In this document: one piece after another, positions 1 to 12,100 of the stretch
Layout of the letters: each line of letters begins with the position of its first letter
Numbering within the stretch: the first letter of the stretch is position 1
Origin: Porites lobata
Taxonomy: Eukaryota; Cnidaria; Anthozoa; Scleractinia; Poritidae
DNA: 64,000 nt
Assembly: GCA_942486035.1 (NCBI GenBank)
Contig: CALNXK010000030.1
Location: 569,001-633,000 of the forward strand
Direction: 5' to 3'
Notes under the pieces: generated by a model
The model's input: the letters and a program-made list of their open reading frames with translations, nothing else
Database searches by the model: none
What the model was told of the DNA's origin: nothing
Position numbers and translations under genes: made by a program

Positions 1-1813
1 GGAAGGAGAGGGGATAAAGAAATATGGGTGTTGCTATGCTAAAATCTGCCACAAAATGATAACAAAGCTAGGGTGTGCACTCACGCAAACACACGATATA
101 CCCAGGTTAATGATAAGCTTAACTGTAACTACACTTATATATGTATCACACTGTGGATGAAATCCAATACGATACATTTATAAAACAGATGCTAAGAAGA
201 AAATATGTTTCACAACCTTCTTTTTCCTGAAAGGGAAACCCAACAAGATGATGCAAGACACCAGAAAGCAAGCAGACACCATGGCACCTTCGTTCCACCT
301 CACTGCTTGTTAGTTCTGGACTGAAAACACAGACCATTTTAAATTACAAATGAGTACAATACAATACAATACAATACAATGTTCTTTATTTTGAGAGGGT
401 AGATATACATGATTAACCCAGTTAAGAGTTTTCTAACACATGGCCCTCTAATACTGAAAGAAATATATACAAATAAATTTCAAAAATACACAATACAATA
501 ATTAATTGTGTTGATATATGGACTAAACTTTGGCAAACCCAATAAAAAATTAGCGCAAAGTTTCAAATAATAATATGTGAAGTAAAGTCTGCTTAAGTGG
601 TTCCACTTTTACAAAGTAATACATGATAACAACATTAACATGTCTAAAATCTAACTAAATTAACAGGCTTACAAAATCCAAAATTTTGAAGATTAAGAGG
701 CAAACATACAACTTGCAAATTTTTTACTCAATGATACGTAATTCCAAATTACCTGATCTATTTATAACACCACCTACTTCAGCAATCACGTTGTAAAATT
801 ACATATGACTGATAGTGTTATAAGTCAACATGAAATTCAGGTTAAAATTGTTTTAGCCTGGGTTGAGTCTCAAATTTCTTCAATAAAATAGATAGACAAA
901 AAAGTAAAAACAAAAAACAATATGCCGCTTACTAAGAAAATAAAATATGCTCCATAACAGTATACTTAAAAAGGTTGAAAATAAAGTCTAATAAATGACA
1001 GTAATGCATTCCAATCTTTGATTCATCTCAGAAAGAAACTTCTTGCGTACATGTTGCCCTTGGAACTTGGATTTATAACACTAATGCATGTGAAAATAAT
1101 ATCTGAGGAATAAGGGCAGCGTGTTTCAGTTTGGTTGAAGCAAATTTCCCACCCTCAGATAAATATGGCAGTTACAGCTTATTTTATTAGAAAATGCAAT
1201 TTTGGTTTTTTTGTATGAACTGCCCGGCCCCACAGAGGGGCATTTGCAGCTTACCCCTCCCCCCCCCAAAAAATAATGATAATTGTCCGACAAATGCCCG
1301 GGGGGATGCACACGCTTGGAATTGACAGAGCCATAATCAATATAATATTCATCTTGAGGGAGCGATGATAAAAGCATGACTACATCGATTCGTGGCCATA
1401 AGTTCTGGAGGCCGATGTCTTCCTTTGAAAATTTTAGTACCTTTCTTACTTCCCCTAGCTGCGATCCGTAGTTTAAAACTGAGTGTTTGAACATGTGGCG
1501 GCAAGCAGGACTCAGCTTGTTTATTATAAGGCTCAGCTGTACTGCCGTCCCTTCATTAGATGGTTTGAATCGGGGTTTGATGTAGTCACGCTTTTATATG
1601 AGATCCAAAATACCTCTTGAGAAGTAGCTTGCAAGATTGCATAACTGCCAGTTAAATTAAGACTGACCAAACACATGACACTCACTTAGCTGGCACTCAC
1701 CCTAAATCTTCCACAAAAGTAACCAGATCTAGCCTTTTTGAGCGAATATCTACAAAAAATGTGCCTTATTAGTTAACGCAGCGTCAACAGAAGATTCTTC
1801 ACAAAATTCTAAC
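1..1813. other. AT-rich non-coding stretch, no supported gene
   Basis: No exon with recognisable protein similarity was seen on either strand. A minus-strand open stretch at 1126-1494 reads through a C-rich run (1251-1268) and looks like chance or repeat-derived sequence. If the candidate first exon at 1814-1886 is real, this stretch would be its first intron and the rest of that gene would lie off the window. Confidence 0.4.
356..380. repeat. ACAAT pentanucleotide microsatellite
   Basis: Five uninterrupted ACAAT units. The surrounding 1-1125 is AT-rich and holds no ORF I can support. Confidence 0.85.
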
Positions 1814-1886
1814 CTTGAACGATCTTGGAAACATTTTTTTCGGCGCTTTCTTCCTTACTGATTTCACCGGCTCCAATTGCCGCCAT
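1814..1886 (-). CDS. Candidate first coding exon of an unidentified gene
   Basis: Reading the minus strand, an ATG in a good context (AAAATGGCGGCA) opens a 24-codon stretch beginning MAAIGAGEISKEESAEK. It ends at a plausible donor, CAAG|GTTAGAAT. The flanking DNA upstream (1890-2050) is GC-rich and promoter-like compared with its surroundings, and an ATGGCGGC start is typical of housekeeping genes. I do not recognise the peptide and found no convincing second exon between 1 and 1800. It may equally be chance coding in a GC-rich repeat. Confidence 0.28.
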
Positions 1887-2329
1887 TTTGGAATTTTCTG
1901 CAGGTGGAACGCGAGGTGACTGGAACGAGTTCGGCGAGACGGGTAACTGGAAGCCCGCCACGGGAGGCGAAAGGGAGAGGGGCTTTTCGCCCACCGGCCC
2001 CGCCCCCCGAACAAACACACTCCCCTTTTTTGCGCATGCCATACTATGATTTCAGAGCGGGAAGCGCTTTTCCTTTATGAAATGTATTCCAAAGGGGAAT
2101 TTCGTCAAAGACAGTACCGTTTCTCGGCAAACACATTCACGAGAAGCATTTGATAACATATACTTGCGGCAAGTCGACCTCCCATAAGTTCTTAGCGAGC
2201 GAAGCGAGCGACGTTCGGTCGCTGCAACCAGGAAAAAATATTAAAAGGACTTTTAGAAAGTCTATCACGAAAAGTTAGTTGTAAAACCAAGGAGTCCCCA
2301 GTTACAGAAATCAGCGCTGGTTCCAGACC

Positions 2330-2475
2330 TTGAGACAGGGGGGTCGGGAAGGCCGGTCATCAAGACGGAGTACCGGTCTCCAAAACACTTTTTTTCGCCC
2401 CTTCGGGCTTAAGTTTGGTGTAGAAATAAAGAGGGGACGGGGCCCCCGGGCCCTCCCATGGCTCCGCCACTGGAA
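2330..2475 (-). repeat. Dispersed repeat end (GTGGCGGA...ACACCAAAC type)
   Basis: Read on the minus strand it runs GTGGCGGAGCC, a G/C-rich run, TTTCTACACCAAACTTAAGC, then CCGAAGGGGCGAAAAAAAG. The same order of blocks occurs on the plus strand at about 27648-27775 (GTGGCGGATCTAGG, C-rich run, TTTTTTACACCAAACTGAGG, CCCGAAGGGCAG). The two are diverged copies of one family, probably the end of a retroelement. A related G-rich block lies near 63858-63905. Confidence 0.6.
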
Positions 2476-2548
2476 ACAATTATAACTTTTGTTTCTCGAT
2501 GCCTTTTTTTCCTTTTAGTACCCTGGTGAATAGGCCTTTCCCGATTGC

Positions 2549-3155
2549 GCTGAGCACCTTTTGAGCACTTTTTTGAGTTTGGAGCACTATTTTGCAATTT
2601 GAGCACCCTTAAGCACTTTTTCGCACTTTGGACAACATTTGAGCAACATTTCACATTTCGAGCAACATATGGCTTCTAAAACATTTTATAGTGGCAAAAA
2701 CTGTGTGTCGCTCGCAACGAGAATCGTGTTCCAGGTCATAAATTTGAATAACTAATAATGTTGTCAAGAATAAAAGACCGTTGTCATGGAAAGGCACGTG
2801 GACTTATCCTTACTGAGCGTGAGAACAGTTTCTGATTGGCTGATGTATCATGCGTGTGTCATCCCAAATTTCTAAATCATCTGATGTCTAGGCTTTGCAC
2901 TAGTACTGCTGAATTTATTTACAATTCGTAACCGGTTTTAGTTTTTAAAAATGTTATTGTTCTATATTCTATGAACCTTTCGTAACAACCTGTCGAATAA
3001 CACTACGCAAAATAGATTGTTAATTACTTCAGTAAAAATTGACATATTTACGAAAAGCTTAGAGGTAATTGTTCACAACTTGTAGCACTTTTTGAGCACT
3101 ATTTTGAGATGAGAGCACAAGCAAATTTTTGCCAGCACTTTTTGATTTTTGGGCA
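2549..3155. repeat. Region with many TTTGAGCACTTTT-type motifs
   Basis: Short variants of TTTGAGCACTTTT recur at 2549-2660 and 3085-3155. The reverse complement (AAAAAGTGCTCAAA) recurs at about 25025-25095 and 25388-25402. The shared motif and opposite orientation suggest two copies of one dispersed element. Boundaries are unclear. Confidence 0.45.
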
Positions 3156-3259
3156 ATTGGGACATGGGAAGAGCCTTTTCAAACACGCAATCGTTTTCAG
3201 TGGATATTTTTCCGCGCGGAAAGAACTTTTTCTCGCAGCTTTGGCCTTCCGCATGCGGC

Positions 3260-3553
3260 TAGACTCCGAGCAGTCTCTTTTTCTACACAGTTAGTGAGAT
3301 GAGTGCACGCGCGCGCGAGCGTCAAGCGGCTAAGCCGCGAGAAACCAGGGGTCAATTTAATAACTATTACAAGTATAATTTACAAGTGTAGCTATTGTTT
3401 TTAGACACTAAAACAATGGGAACAAAAGAAAATTATTCCTGTAAAAGTTTTATTAAATTGGCCCCACCCTCTTCCGTCTCGTGCCTTTAGTCACGCGTGT
3501 GGTCATTTCCGTGTCTCGCGCGTTTCGCTTAAAGGAAGACTGCTCGTAGCCTA
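3260..3553. mobile_element. Inverted-repeat MITE with TAGRCTMCGAGCAGTCT ends
   Basis: The left end reads TAGACTCCGAGCAGTCT and the reverse complement of the right end reads TAGGCTACGAGCAGTCT. The flanks GCATGCGGC (3251-3259) and GTGTGCGGC (3554-3562) match at 7 of 9 positions, which suits an old 9-bp target duplication. There is no coding capacity. Confidence 0.65.
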
Positions 3554-4328
3554 GTGTGCGGCCACCCCTGGCTGGAACATCCTGCCGCACGCAAGAAAAA
3601 TTAGACCTCTAGTACCCAGGGTATTCATCGAGCCTCGAATGAGCAAAAGAGGATTTATTCGCCAGATTGTCAAGACTTTCAAGTTCAATTTCACGTGCAG
3701 GGAGGGAGCTTAGTATAAACATAAACTGTTGTGAAAGTTATCTTTATTTTCTCTTTTTTTCCTGATTTTCCGACGTCTCGGCGTCTGTAACCCTGCATTT
3801 CATTTAACATTTCCCGTTCGAAGGACACACCTTCGGTAGCTACAAAACTGCACTAGAGTTACTATAATACGCAAACACTTGAACTACATGAACGATACAA
3901 GACAGCACGACCAGCGAGACAGCTTCACATAGACTGCGGCGAATTATACAAAGCTTTTCGATAAAACTACAGCAATTAACGACCTTTGCATGTTGAAAAA
4001 GTTCGATTACCATTTACGAAGTTAGAAATATTACAAAACACCATAGATGATGACACTGTCACGGCGTTAATGGGGTGAAAAATATACTTACTTTCGAATT
4101 ACGAAGAGGCTGGACACTGGTTTTTGTTCAGAAGACAAAATGAAAACAATAAATATAAAATATACTTTTTCAAACTGTACAGTATCCGTGTATGATCGTC
4201 AAGGTTTGCGAATAAAACGCTTTCAGCGCCAATACAGCATTAAGCTACTTTTTCAACACAAAAGGGTTCAACGCTAACCAAGGAGTAGTTTTAGCTTAAA
4301 TTATTTTGCTGATTTTCGTCAGAAGCAC

Positions 4329-4334
4329 TTTATT
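4329..4334 (-). promoter_or_regulatory. Candidate poly(A) signal AATAAA for the TIA1-like gene
   Basis: The minus strand reads AATAAA about 155 bp downstream of the TAG at 4489-4491. This placement suits the terminal exon at 4489-4649. Confidence 0.4.
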
Positions 4335-4488
4335 CCTTTGCTTATTTCAAACGCTTCTTGCTTCTTTTTTTGCCACTAAATCGATCCTCTACCTGCGCAA
4401 AGGACCTCTCTATCGTCAACTTCGTTGACAGTAAAAATTCTCTATGTGGTTGACTTGGTACTCGAGTGTACTGTTAAACCACAGGACA

Positions 4489-4649
4489 CTACTGTGTTGG
4501 ATAGCCTGCAGCCTGCTGCATGACGTAAGAAGTTGCATTGGCAGGGGCGGGACCCCCTTGGTGTGGTCCCATCATGCCTCCTACTCCCATCATTTGTTGT
4601 GTTTGTGTGGGAGGCTGCTGACCAGCCGAAGATGCTGGCGTCATTTGAG
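4489..4649 (-). CDS. Probable terminal coding exon of the TIA1-like gene
   Basis: The acceptor is a pyrimidine-rich tract ending CTTCCGCAG. One frame gives a Gln/Met/Gly-rich tail, including QQPPTQTQQMMGVGGMMGP, and ends QAAGYPTQ-TAG. This is the kind of low-complexity end expected of TIA1/TIAR. Entering this frame needs one nucleotide from the preceding exon. The best donor in the exon at 6193-6339 (TACGG|GTTAGT) supplies two, so either a small exon lies between or another donor is used. Entry with two nucleotides would read a different, less TIA-like frame. Confidence 0.55.
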
Positions 4650-4891
4650 CTGCGGAAGGACAGAGAAGAACAGTGACTGAAGGGAAAACGATTGCACGTG
4701 ATCAAAAGACCTTAGTGGCCGTGTTGGTATTACTCTAAGACGGCTTTCAAATGATGTCTGCTTGTCACAGATTAGCGGCATTTACGTGTCAGTAGTCCAA
4801 CTTGAAAATAGAACGAAAGTGTTTGAATCAATTAAAATCTCCGGAGAATGAACTGATCTTGTTGAAGGGTACTATATCAACGCGCCTAGGG

Positions 4892-5208
4892 CAGAGCTCA
4901 AAATAACGGGTCCGGCCCTCTGGGGTTCGGCCAGAATGGCAACGTGTCCGGCCACAACTTCACTCGCCAGTCACGTTGACCTGTCACGCACACTCTTGAC
5001 TCACTCTTATTCTAGAACAACCAACCAAATCCTTACCTGTAAATCCTGGATTTTTTTCTCTTTGTAAAAATACAATAGAAAATTGCACAGGGATTAGTTA
5101 ACTTTTTTCCCAATATTTTGACCGGTCAGTAACGAGACTTCACCAAGCAAAAATTTCTCTGAACGGTCATCGTGTGCGGCCACCGTCCGAAAATTATTTT
5201 GAGCCCTG
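4892..5208. mobile_element. hAT-like MITE with CAGRGCTCAAAATAA ends
   Basis: The left end reads CAGAGCTCAAAATAACGG and the reverse complement of the right end reads CAGGGCTCAAAATAATTT. CAGGG-type ends are common in hAT elements. I could not see a clean 8-bp target duplication. If the extra TIA1 exon is used, this lies inside the last TIA1 intron. Confidence 0.55.
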
Positions 5209-6023
5209 CAGCGGTGGATCAAAAATGTCATTTACTGTTTGCTAAAGTTTTGTACATCAGAGTTAACCTTAATAATTGGAGCGTAGTTTACACGAAATTT
5301 AAACTTAATACTTTAACAAGATTGGCAATAACATGTCTGTACAAAACCAAAACACCACCCGTTGTTTTTTTTTTACCATTGAGGCGATCACTTGTTCTCA
5401 ACTTGATTGTCAAAAGTTTGATACTATAAAAAATGGTCGGAAAATGGGGTGCTTGTTTCTTTGCTAAATGTGACAAAAGTGGCAGACATCATTTTCAAGC
5501 GCTCATCTTTCCAGAAATGACAATATCTCACCGGGGTAACCTTGCATTGTTGCTTGAACAACTTGCATTTGCTGGTTTCTGTCAACAGAGAAGCAAAATA
5601 ATAAATTCAAAAATAAATAAATAAAAAATCATCTTTCTGTCACAAATTAACATTTTAGGAGAAACAGGGAACCGTTTTTGAAAATCTTCTAGTTCTGAAC
5701 AAATATGTTTCCAATAACAAGCTTATCACTCCTTGGACCTAAGGCTAACAATAGCGCGGGAAGATGAGTGCGAATCGGTTGCCACAAAGGCGCGAAAAAA
5801 TTTTTAAGAAAAGCACCACCAAATCGCTACCTTTGAGATGTACGGCTAAAAATTTACAGGTTACCTAATTTCTATATGCTCATTCGGTTCATACTAAAGT
5901 AATTTAATGAAAAAGAATTGCTTTCATGTTTACCGAAAGTTGACCCGTTACTAACAATTGCGTAAGGCCTGCTGCTGACAGAATGTTCCTTTTGAATATT
6001 AAAAGGGCCACCCCGGTCTGGCT

Positions 6024-6181
6024 AGCCTGTGCCAGGCTCTCAGATTGTATAGTGCGGACGTATTAAAACGAGCAAAGCGAAAATAAGACGCGCGCGACTT
6101 GGGAAAGGGGGCCCGCGCGTTTTTCGCATTTCTTTTTACTGAACGACTTTTCACCACTATCTCGGAGCCTGGAACAGGCTG
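6024..6181. mobile_element. MITE with AGCCTGTKCCAGGCTC ends and a perfect 10-bp duplication
   Basis: The left end reads AGCCTGTGCCAGGCTCTCAG. The reverse complement of the right end reads AGCCTGTTCCAGGCTCCGAG. CGGTCTGGCT flanks it on both sides (6014-6023 and 6182-6191). The right duplication ends one base before the TGA of the TIA1-like exon. The middle is GC-rich and has no coding content. A second copy lies at about 35420-35532. Confidence 0.85.
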
Positions 6182-6192
6182 CGGTCTGGCTG

Positions 6193-9100
6193 TCAGGTGT
6201 ATACTAACCCGTAAGGCTGCTGTGGATAGTAAACATACTGAGCTGGCTGTGAAGGGTACTGAATATAGCCCTGCTGAGCCTGGGCTTGCTGTGCCATGCC
6301 CGGCTGGCTATAGAACTGTTGGTAATACTGTTGATAGTACTGGTAAAATAAAAAAAGAAGAAGCGTGGTAAGAAAAATAAGGTAGAATGCAGCTTAAGGT
6401 TATGAGTCAACGTACTCACTAAGCAAGAACTAGTAACAAAGTCTTCCAATGAATGTGGGACTGTGGGGTTAAGACAACTGGTGAGCGCTTTTTGCCGAAA
6501 ACAGTCACACATTTACAAAGGGCAAATTTTAGGTTCAGGAGGGAATTAAAGTTAAACAGTAAGGTTATAAGAATACCTGTTGCCATTGCTGCTGCACCGA
6601 CTGAGTATTGGACATTTCTGCATTTTCCTTTCCCCAGGAACACTGTGAAAATATAGGTTACATTTTAAAATTTCGTTTTCTTCTTGAGCTCAAGCCAAGA
6701 GGACGCCGACGGCAACGAGAACGTCAAAACCGCAATGGGCAGGTTATTTAAACGAGGTCTAACTTAGACCGCGGTTTAAGAAATCTTTGGACCTGCAGAT
6801 CTCTTCTTTAGTGGGTCAATTTGAGAAGATAAATCCTTTTCTAGTCTACACTATATGCTTTAATGAAACTGTTCACGACGAATGGTGCTTAGAAAAAAGC
6901 GTTGGGGAAACTGAAAATGACTTAGAACGCGGTTTGTCAAACACTGGTTAAACTCCGTTTAAATAACCGGCCCAATAGCTTTAGATCGAGAAAACAACAA
7001 CTCTGCACGTGCACTCGCAAACTTTCAACGTTTCTTTGCCGTCACTGCCCGACTACGAGGTAAAAGTGCCTAATTTTACGTTTTGTGGAGGACGTGAATA
7101 CAATACAACGACTTCCTTTTTCCTTTCCTGAACTTAGATACAGTCTTGTAAAATTCAGCTCCACAAAAATTTGGAGCCTAATATAGACAGTACCAATGAT
7201 GTGATTAAATGAAAGAGCCGTGAGGTTGCCAATCATTAGAAACAAAAAACAATTTCCCAAACTTTTTTCTTAAGGAAATTTGAAGAATAAATATTGATCT
7301 TCTACAGAATTTTTTCCTGTTTTCTTACGAAACCCTGTGGAGACCTAGCCTGCTGGCAAGCTCTCCATTTAAATCGAGCGAAGCAAGCCCGCGAGAGAAC
7401 GCGCATGCACTCGCGTCACCTTTCGCGAGCTGCTCTCGCGTGACTTCTCGCGACTGCCCAAAATGGAGAGCTTGCTTGCTTACTGACTATGGCAACTGTG
7501 AATTCTGCCGGACTGTCTCTTCCCTACCAACCAAGTTAACCTCGCAGGGGTATATCTTAAATGAGAGAGCAAATATTGCTACTATCACTTTCTAAAATAT
7601 CAATCCCACATGCAGGACTGAGAAGGCATGCTATTGAAACACAGTCAACGTGGTGAATCTAGAGATATTGCAAAACACTTTATCCAGTGCTCAGATGAAT
7701 TTAAGACATGAGAAAGCCTATTCAATCCTTTATTCTTCTGAATAGCTCCTAAACAGGGTCACGTTTTTCAGGGCTGATATAGCTCTACTCCTGGGTTACC
7801 TGTGAACAGGGTAGATGAGCTGTAACTAAACCTGAATTTTTCCTAATACTCCTTTGAAAAGTTGGACAGGAATTTCAGTGAAGCTGAAAAAAGTCTAGAT
7901 AACTTGTTTCTAACGTTACATAATATGTACCAAGTGGTTAGGCCTGTCAGCAGTTTGCCACTCCCTTTTCTCTCCCTCCCCCCTCCCCCATCTAAAACCT
8001 CCTCTCCCCTAGCCCCTTAGGAAGGCCTGATACTCAGGCTACCACTCCCTGTACTTACTTTCAGTAAATTATCTCCTAGTACCATTTTCTGTGCTTGGTA
8101 AATCGCTTCTAAAGCTTGATCATGTGTATAAAACCTGAAAAATATTTGATAAGAGTTACAGCTAAGAATAAAATTTGGAAGAAGGACGACCAAAAAGCAG
8201 TAAAAAAACACTTTTCAGGCTACTACGTTCAAAGTTGAAGGAAGTTTGCAGGACTTGTACAGAAATGTAAGGACTTTTCAAGAGAAAATGGAATTCAAGG
8301 ACTTTTCAAGGACTCCCCCTAAAGTCAAGATTGTGCGAACCCTGTTCTTATCTGACCAAACATCATTTTCTGTTCAATATCAGTTTTATGAAGGAACATG
8401 ACACAAAATAAACTGACCTCCACTAGCAACTTTAAACTTACTTGATAAATCCATAACACTTCTCCGGAAATAATTTTACATCATAAATCTGTCCAAACGG
8501 TGAAAAATTCTGCCGAAGTGTATCATCTGGCAAAGAAAAATTAACAGCATAAAAGGTTAGAGTTTTGGAGTCCAGAGAACACAATAAAGCAAACTACAAA
8601 ACTTGTGTCCACTATTTAATGCAATGACAAATCTATTTTTCAAAGGTTTGCATAAAAAGGAAGGGAGAAAATTTTTCACCATCATATAAATAATTTTGTT
8701 CAATCCATCGTACACTCCAAGAGTATCATGCAAGCACGCTCTCTAAACCAAAGAGAGTTTGCTAGTCATCTACTAACGGTAGGGTTATTTTCACAACTTG
8801 TACAGTTTTGTTGAAGGTCTTCCCATGAAATAACTGTACATGTTCCTGAAGCCAATAAAACTCCATATTTACTAAGAAATCACCGACACTTTGCACTTCC
8901 AAAGTGGAAGACGGACCGTTTTAAGAACACTTTTATTTTGTCATCGTGCCTAAAGTACAACTAAATGATTCGGTTTGAATGCTTTTATATATTATATGCA
9001 TGAATTTGTAATATTTTTAATACTGATGTATTGTAAATTATTATATTTTTAGCTTGGTTTTAATTGTAAATATGCAATTCAGCCTCTGGCTGCCCACGTA

Positions 9101-12100
9101 TTTATTTCAAATAAACTATCTATCTATCTGGGTATAGTCCCTTCAGCCTCTCAAGGGGAAGGGAAGCACAGACAGAGGGAATACAAAAGACCACGGATAT
9201 TGCTAAATGGTCATAATCAGTACATTTGAAAAGAAGCCTCCTTGACTTGAGGTTAAGGGGGGGGGGGGGTGGACTATACAAGACATGACTTCACTCATGT
9301 GCGAGCTTGGTGAACACAATTTTTTGAATAAAGATTGGAGGCAAGACTTGAATGCTGTCAAACCTGCATTACAAAGATACCAAAGGGCAAAAGCCAGGTG
9401 TTTGTATTACAAAGGCGCCTGTACTATAAAGAAAGAGAAAGCAGGAAGTTTGGCCTCTCAGGTACCAAAAAGAACTGTCTGCGATAGAAAGGTGTCCATG
9501 AAAAGGAAAGTTCAACTGTTTTTAGTTTACATGAAGCTCACAAAGTAGGCCATTCAGAGACATTTTAATCTTATACACTCTAGTGTCTACAAGTGATGGA
9601 AAGTGGCTAAGCAACTGAAAATTATTTCACAAAATAGAAAATCAGCTTATAACAACAGCTCAAAATATTTCTTGTGGACAAAAGTGTGTGAAACTACTAA
9701 TTTAGGCATAGAAATAATGAACAGTAAACGACAAGAAAAGAGGAAACCTGGTCACGTGGTACAAATTGGCATTTGCTGTTTGACATAAACGTGATGCTTA
9801 ACATCTCTGTTGGTCGGAAAAAGTAGATGATGCTCATGTTTAGGGCTTAAAGGGTTAGAACCAAGATGGCAGAATACTTAAACCAAATCAAAGGTAATGC
9901 GCTAATTTAAATATTACCTGTGCAGTACGGCGGAAGGTTCCCAACATACACAGTTGAATTATATGGTGACGCTTGTCTTGCAATTTCCTCCTTTGACTGA
10001 ACTCTTGCTGTTTTCAAAGAAAAACAAATAACAAAAAATGAATAAAGAAAAAAGATATTCCGTAATTCCTCTATGAAGCACCCCTCTCTAATAAGACTTC
10101 CCTTTTTTCAGGAGAAGAAAGTTAATAAGCCCCCCCCCCCCATCTCTTTTAAGCCCCGCTACTTGCCCCCTTGTTATTCTTCACTAATAAATGATGGACT
10201 GTATTAATCGATTACGACCGTAAAACTTCCTGTTGACTGATCTGGGATGGTTTATTCACCAACTGGAAGTTTGGATCTGTTTTTGACCCTCGGCTGCATG
10301 ATCAGCAACTTCTTGTATTTAAGCTTTTCCACTTTGTATATTACAGTTCTTGGTGGAGAACAGATACCATCATTTTGCAAAATTAACCCCCCTGTCTCTA
10401 TCAAGTCTCCCCCCCTAAATGTGTTTGAAATAAATAAGCCTCCCGGGGGGGCTCAATGGAGGATTTATGGTATATACCGCAACAAAATAGAATTGCACTG
10501 AAAGAAGCTGTGTCATGAATTTTATCAAAATTCTTACACTAAGAACTGCCTCAAAATTGAGTGAAACTTAAAAATAATCACTCAAAACATTACAAAGAGG
10601 TATTAATAACACAAGAAATACAAAAGTATGCATGGAAGGACAAACTTGAAGACGATTAAAATTGATTGTTGGTTTCTGAAAACTTGCTAGCTTAACAGTT
10701 TTTCAAAAAGCATTTTTGTCGTTTGTGATGTTTGATATAAAGCCTGGGAGGTATATTCGTTGGAGAAGAAGAAGCAGATGTGATATTAAGTTTCATAGAG
10801 CGCAAGGAGGTGTAATTGATTTGCAATAAATTAACAAAATTAACCAGACAGCCGTGATACAGCTGCTTTAAGTCAGGGGCAGATGGTATGACCTCACAGT
10901 AATCTGTGATAATATTTTGTCAAGTGAAAATAGGTTATGTGGCAAAATAAACGCTTGACACTTTTCATTCCTGCTGAAGGAAACTTGAGATAAGTTGGAA
11001 AATTCCAGGTGAAAATCTTTATAATTGGTGTGCACCTTCTATAAAAGTGTAAATACTTACTTTGAGGAGTTGCCTTCCGAGCTGCCCAGTTCGTACGAAT
11101 GGATCTTCCCTTTAGCTGAGCACCTAGATTATAGTAAGATGGCATTACTCTAAAAACATCGGCCCCTGTAACTCAAGGGGACCTCCCTAAGAATGAGTGT
11201 TGCAGCTTAACATGATGGGGAGGTTTGTGTGCCTTGATGATCGTGGAAGCTCTACCAGTTGGGACTTTGGTTCCTGTTGGGTTCAACCATGCTGGGCAAG
11301 TTTTGGGTAAAAAGGCGAGACCTGTTGCATCACATGGCCCTCCAGTTTGGGGGTTGGGTGATAGGTTAATGTCCCACCTTCGTAGAAAAAAACATCATTA
11401 CTGAAACCAGACACACTTTCCACGATAGCATAATGGAGTGCAAAGGGGCAAGGTAAGTAACCCTCCAAGTTGCAACCATTTTGGTCACCATGGGGCCGAA
11501 AATTTTGGAACTGGTGACTTGATTTGTAAAAAAATCTCCCTAAACCAAAAGAGTTGGTTGCCAAATGGTGACCAAGCAAAGACTTTAACGTGGAGGGTTG
11601 TTAGTAAGGTAAGGTATCTCAGGTGTATGAAGTACAAAGGCACCCATCAAGCCTGTTATACTAACAATACTGTTTATTTAACTAATAACCTTAAATATAA
11701 CAAAATTTCTTTAATCATATCATTTTTATAAATTACCTTTCATCTCTCTCATAGCTCTTTCAGCATCCTGTAAATAAAAGAAAATAGTTCATTATTTCTT
11801 TAATATGATCTGCAACTCTTGCTTGTGAAAATTCCTTGCAAACCTTTAATACTGGCAGTAGAAATGAAATTAGGCATTTAAAAATAACAACATACCATTT
11901 GAGATTGGAAGAAAATGTCAGTGTTTCAGATAAGTAAACACCCTGAACTAACAATGGATAATGAAGTATCTGAAACATCTTTTGTCATTGTTCTTTAAAA
12001 AACATCTACATCTTGCTATACAATGTATTGTTTAGGCACTTACATTGGCTTCACTGCTTTGCAAAAAACAGATGAATTGTGAGCTAAAGTAGCAGAGGTC

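Noticed and set aside
1126..1494. 122-codon minus-strand open frame as a second exon of the candidate gene at 1.8 kb
   Set aside because: It reads through a C-run and shows no family similarity; an acceptor can be drawn, but the evidence is too thin.
12046..12055. Ten-base candidate microexon TGAAGCCAAT flanked by AG and GTAAG in the TIA1-like gene
   Set aside because: Including it would break the reading frame; exons 12271-12346 and 11737-11767 already join in frame with the expected protein.
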